A DNA stretch of 64,000 bases, taken from PCC-9228 sp964477525. GTDB lineage: Bacteria; Cyanobacteriota; Cyanobacteriia; Cyanobacteriales; PCC-9228. The notes below the pieces were generated by a model. The model was not told where the DNA came from, searched no databases, and saw only the letters and a list, made by a program, of their open reading frames with translations. The DNA lies in NCBI GenBank assembly GCA_964477525.1, contig CAYZHY010000002.1:33783-97782 (forward strand). The letters are read 5' to 3'. Shown here one piece after another: positions 61,251-64,000 of this stretch (positions within the stretch are counted from its first letter, which is position 1; every line of letters begins with the position of its first letter). The position numbers and the translations under genes were made by a program.

Positions 61251-62600
61251 ATGCAAGCAGAACGCAATAAACCGGATTTTTCCGTTCGAACCACCCACTT
61301 TCGGAGATGGCAAGGACGGTTTTTTTGGGGAGTGGCTTTTTTCCTGACATCCCTGATTAGCGGCATTTCCGGAGCTGTTGTCGGGTTGTTTTTGTCGGAT
61401 TTTCCAGCTTCGGATCGGAAAAATTCGGCGTTCACGAGTCAATTGGAAAATGTTTCTCCGCTCTTACCGGATAGCTGGCAGTATCGCCTCTCGCAGCCAG
61501 TAAATATTTTAATTATCGGTGTGGATCCGGTTACTGCTAATGGGTCTTCGGATGGGGATTCGCGGCAAAATCGCTTTGGTGGTCGCAGCGATACGGTGTT
61601 GTTGGTACGTTTCCATCCCCAAAACCATACCATCAATTTGCTGTCAATTCCGCGAGATACAAGGGTTCGCTTGCCGAATGCAGACATTGATACGGTAAAT
61701 CAGGCTAACTATGTTGGCGGTTCTGATATGGCAGTGGCGGCGGTGCAGCAATTGCTGAACGATGTGCCTATCCATCGCTATGTCAGGGTCAGTACTGGTG
61801 CTTTGCGGGAGTTGGTGGATTTGCTGGGAGGGGTGGAAGTATACGTTCCTCAAAAGATGTCGTATGAGGATAAAACCCAACAGTTGACGATTGAGCTGCA
61901 ACCGGGATGGCAAACGCTCAATGGCAAGAAGGCAGAACAGTTCGCTCGCTTCCGGCAGGGGAAATTGGGGGATATTGGTCGCGTACAACGCCAGCAAATG
62001 TTGCTGCAGGGGTTGCGAAGGCGTTTGAACGACCCGGCGGTGATTCCCCGTTTGCCGCAGGTGGTACGGGTAATGCAGAAATATGTGGATACGGATTTGG
62101 TATGGCGGGAAATGGTGGCTTTGGTAAGGTTTGCTTTGGATTTGGAAGGTCGGGATTTTCGGATGGTGATGCTACCGGGAGAGTTTGGTCGGCGTGGCTA
62201 TTGGCGGCTAGAGCAGGGGGCACGCGATCGCATTATGCAAGAATATTTTCAGGTAGAACCACCGCAGCTGGCCCGGCAACGCCAACGTTACTTGCAGATG
62301 CATCGCGACCCCGCTAGCTTGCAGATTGCGGTGCAAAATACCACCAATCGTCCCCAAGCGGCGCAGAAAATGGTAGATTACTTGCAATCCCAAGGTTTTA
62401 CGGATACGTACGTGTTGCCCCAGTGGCCGGACCAACAGTTTCAAACCCAAATTATTGTTCAAAAGGGATATTTAGAAGGGGGAAAGGCGTTACAGCGGTT
62501 GTTAGGTTTGGGTGAAATTAGGGTGATGTCTACCGGGGAGTTGGATTCGGATTTTACTATTCGCGTTGGCGAAGATTGGGTGGAAACGATGCCAGAATGA
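61251..62600 (+). CDS. LytR-CpsA-Psr (LCP) family protein
   Basis: 449 residues. A cytoplasmic N-terminus, one membrane helix (FFWGVAFFLTSLISGISGAVVGLFL, about 29-52), then the LCP domain: IIGVDPV, RSDTVLLVRFHPQNHTINLLSIPRDTRV (core SDTVLLVRF and IPRDT), NADIDTVNQANYVGG, RELVDLLGGVEVYVP and FARFRQGKLGDIGRVQRQQ. A C-terminal LytR_C domain (QIAVQNTTNRPQAAQKM) follows. LCP enzymes transfer lipid-linked polysaccharides to the cell wall. Convergent with the glycosyltransferase, 16 bases between stops. Confidence 0.93.
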   Translation: MQAERNKPDFSVRTTHFRRWQGRFFWGVAFFLTSLISGISGAVVGLFLSDFPASDRKNSAFTSQLENVSPLLPDSWQYRLSQPVNILIIGVDPVTANGSSDGDSRQNRFGGRSDTVLLVRFHPQNHTINLLSIPRDTRVRLPNADIDTVNQANYVGGSDMAVAAVQQLLNDVPIHRYVRVSTGALRELVDLLGGVEVYVPQKMSYEDKTQQLTIELQPGWQTLNGKKAEQFARFRQGKLGDIGRVQRQQMLLQGLRRRLNDPAVIPRLPQVVRVMQKYVDTDLVWREMVALVRFALDLEGRDFRMVMLPGEFGRRGYWRLEQGARDRIMQEYFQVEPPQLARQRQRYLQMHRDPASLQIAVQNTTNRPQAAQKMVDYLQSQGFTDTYVLPQWPDQQFQTQIIVQKGYLEGGKALQRLLGLGEIRVMSTGELDSDFTIRVGEDWVETMPE

Positions 62601-62616
62601 GGAAAATAAGCGATCG

Positions 62617-63678
62617 CTAGTTCTTTGGTCCGACTTCGGTAGCTTGAACGTTGGGATAAGCGTGGTATTTGACAGGGGTGCGAAGCCAAATGGGTTCCCA
62701 ATCTTTTTGTTCTGCTTCCACGGCACCAGCGGGGGTTGGCAACCAAGATTTGAGGTCCAAATCGTAATAACCGGCTTGTGCCATAGGGTACCATCCTGCT
62801 TCTATATATTTAATAATATGGGGTAAGGCTTCTAGAAATTCCTGACTGCGGTCTTTGGGATGAATTGTCCAAGCTTGTGGGGATTCCATGGTGGCTCGTA
62901 CGTACTTGGTTTCCTCTAGACGTCGCGAAACCATGACTTCCCAAGAGTCTAACTGCCCTTTGTTGGTCCAGTAGTTTAATATGGTTTTGATGCCATTGGG
63001 CAATCGATTGAGGATTTCATGTTTGTAAGAACGCCAGAGAGCTGGCAGTGGCAGCAATTTCTCGAATCGCTTGCAATCAATTAGATAAACGCGGCTGCTG
63101 AAAAAGTTAAACCGATAAAAGCCATTCGGATCGTATTCGTAGTCAACTTGTTGGTGCATGCTACCGTCGGATGTGGGGGGTCCGGTTAGGGGTCTGACAG
63201 CTATGACATCTGGATTTTGTTGTAATAGTTTGATGCCTTCTTCCACCCAACTATAATCAGGTTCTGAGTGCAGCAGCATGTCGCTGTCAAAGTGAACGAG
63301 ATAGTCGGTTTGGGGATTTTCAATGGAAAAGATGGTCCCTAGGATGGGATAGCCTTTGTAGTTGTGGCTGTTCTTGATGGGAAGGCCAAAATGCTTGCGA
63401 TAAACTTCCTGGCGATAGCTGTCGGAGTAGTCAATATCCACGACGCGGTCTACCACTCCCGCATCTTTTAGTTGGTGGCAGCACTGACGCAGTTCATCTA
63501 GGGTGCCAATTCCGGGACGGTTAACTTTATCTCCCGATAAAGGTGCTGTGTCTACGGCTAACAAGCGATCGCTAAAATGAAAATTGCATCCTCTGACAAT
63601 ATGAGGAACTGTCTGCATGAGGAATGGCAGATCGGTACGTGCTGCCAGAATTGAAAGAGAACAACTTGCTGATACCAT
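62617..63678 (-). CDS. Glycosyltransferase-like protein (GT-A fold), family uncertain
   Basis: 353 residues. A GT-A domain is suggested by TDYLVHFDSDMLLHSEPDYSW (D-x-D metal site HFDSDM, about residue 131), with an N-terminal segment RTDLPFLMQTVPHIVRG. No membrane helix. The C-terminal half has YDPNGFYRFNFFSSRVYLI and many Trp and Tyr residues. The setting next to LCP and GDP-mannose genes suggests surface polysaccharide synthesis, but donor and acceptor are unknown. AT-rich DNA lies upstream. Confidence 0.7.
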   Translation of the reverse strand: MVSASCSLSILAARTDLPFLMQTVPHIVRGCNFHFSDRLLAVDTAPLSGDKVNRPGIGTLDELRQCCHQLKDAGVVDRVVDIDYSDSYRQEVYRKHFGLPIKNSHNYKGYPILGTIFSIENPQTDYLVHFDSDMLLHSEPDYSWVEEGIKLLQQNPDVIAVRPLTGPPTSDGSMHQQVDYEYDPNGFYRFNFFSSRVYLIDCKRFEKLLPLPALWRSYKHEILNRLPNGIKTILNYWTNKGQLDSWEVMVSRRLEETKYVRATMESPQAWTIHPKDRSQEFLEALPHIIKYIEAGWYPMAQAGYYDLDLKSWLPTPAGAVEAEQKDWEPIWLRTPVKYHAYPNVQATEVGPKN

Positions 63679-64000
63679 TGCTATTGTTTCCTCGTTTTTT
63701 GCTACGTAATACTGAAAAAAACAGACGGGCGAACTTCCCAGAATCTTGCAGTTGTTGTTTACCTAACCGTATTGAGCTGGAAGTTTGGAAGTATACGAAT
63801 AAGCCTTCGGCATCGCTCTTGTTTGCAAACTTTCCCATGGCCAGCTTTAGAAGTTTCCGTATTATCCCTTAAATTATAATCTTCGGATAGCTAAGGATCA
63901 AGATATAACTCGGCAATTTGGCGTTTAACAGCTAAACTTTACTGAATTTTTACAAATATCCTTGATGAAAATACTTTTTTAAAATACTTGTTTATCTATA
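63679..64000. other. Upstream region of the glycosyltransferase gene
   Basis: About 320 bases that become very AT-rich towards the end. No gene, repeat or RNA is seen. It should hold the glycosyltransferase promoter; whatever gene comes next lies outside the window. Confidence 0.4.

Noticed and set aside
1..64000. CRISPR array, prophage, toxin-antitoxin or restriction system
   Set aside because: I saw no regularly spaced direct repeats, integrase, phage structural gene, toxin-antitoxin pair or methyltransferase/restriction pair. The lone HNH protein is not enough to propose one.

Overview
The window is chromosomal DNA of a cyanobacterium, very probably a filamentous or otherwise pilus-bearing one. 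The evidence is a PsbP-type (CyanoP) lipoprotein, a high-light-inducible protein, a MenG/UbiE quinone methylase, a Tic20 homologue, a group 1 SigA with the cyanobacterial region 2-4 sequence, the Ycf35 (DUF1257) / DUF2997 / ferredoxin cluster, a DUF4278 protein, and many copies of the HIP1 octamer GCGATCGC. The sequence does not let me name the genus. The assembly contains one scaffold gap of exactly 100 N (36091-36190), and the window opens inside purF.

Layout. 1-12.5 kb: purF (5' cut), a cyanobacterial chorismate lyase, a DUF445 membrane protein, menG, a REC-GAF response regulator, an HNH nuclease, argG, a class 3 lipase, an aldo/keto reductase and a small exported protein, then a non-coding stretch holding a 318 bp MITE-like element. 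12.5-22 kb, mostly minus strand: a 7TM-HD phosphohydrolase with a 28-codon upstream ORF, a degenerate ADP-ribosylglycohydrolase, aroQ with a conserved 47-aa small gene, and the likely operon glyA / GlcNAc-1-P transferase / cinA. 22-33 kb: a Cys-rich small protein, Tic20, a fumarylacetoacetase-family enzyme, ribosomal genes rpsF, rplU and rpmA, hemB, a GNAT enzyme, a kinase-dead histidine kinase, a Sua5-type protein, hisB and hli. 32-41 kb: sigA with an unusual insertion, a CNNM/CorC transporter cut by the gap, tRNA-Ile(CAU), pyrE, a DUF1295 methyltransferase-like protein and a TPR protein.

41-64 kb: the chaperone block grpE-dnaK-dnaJ with tusA and rsgA on the minus strand; divergent from it, the type IV pilus motor operon pilB-pilT-pilC; a saccharopine-dehydrogenase-like oxidoreductase; the DUF2997-Ycf35-ferredoxin cluster; a GPH-type sugar symporter whose stop codon lies inside a second copy of the MITE-like element; an alpha/beta hydrolase, maf, cyanoP, a GDP-mannose pyrophosphorylase, an LCP (LytR-CpsA-Psr) protein and a glycosyltransferase. 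The last three fit cell-wall or exopolysaccharide assembly.

Most of the window is ordinary housekeeping DNA and I found no clear defence island, prophage, CRISPR array or biosynthetic cluster. The points most worth a second look are the roughly 65-residue insertion in the principal sigma factor, the pair of MITE-like elements with inverted ends, an orphan terminator suggesting a small RNA, a structured glyA leader, a leader ORF coupled to the HD phosphohydrolase, two catalytically degenerate enzymes (histidine kinase, ADP-ribosylglycohydrolase), and the ferredoxin whose duplicated N-terminal motif differs only by synonymous changes.
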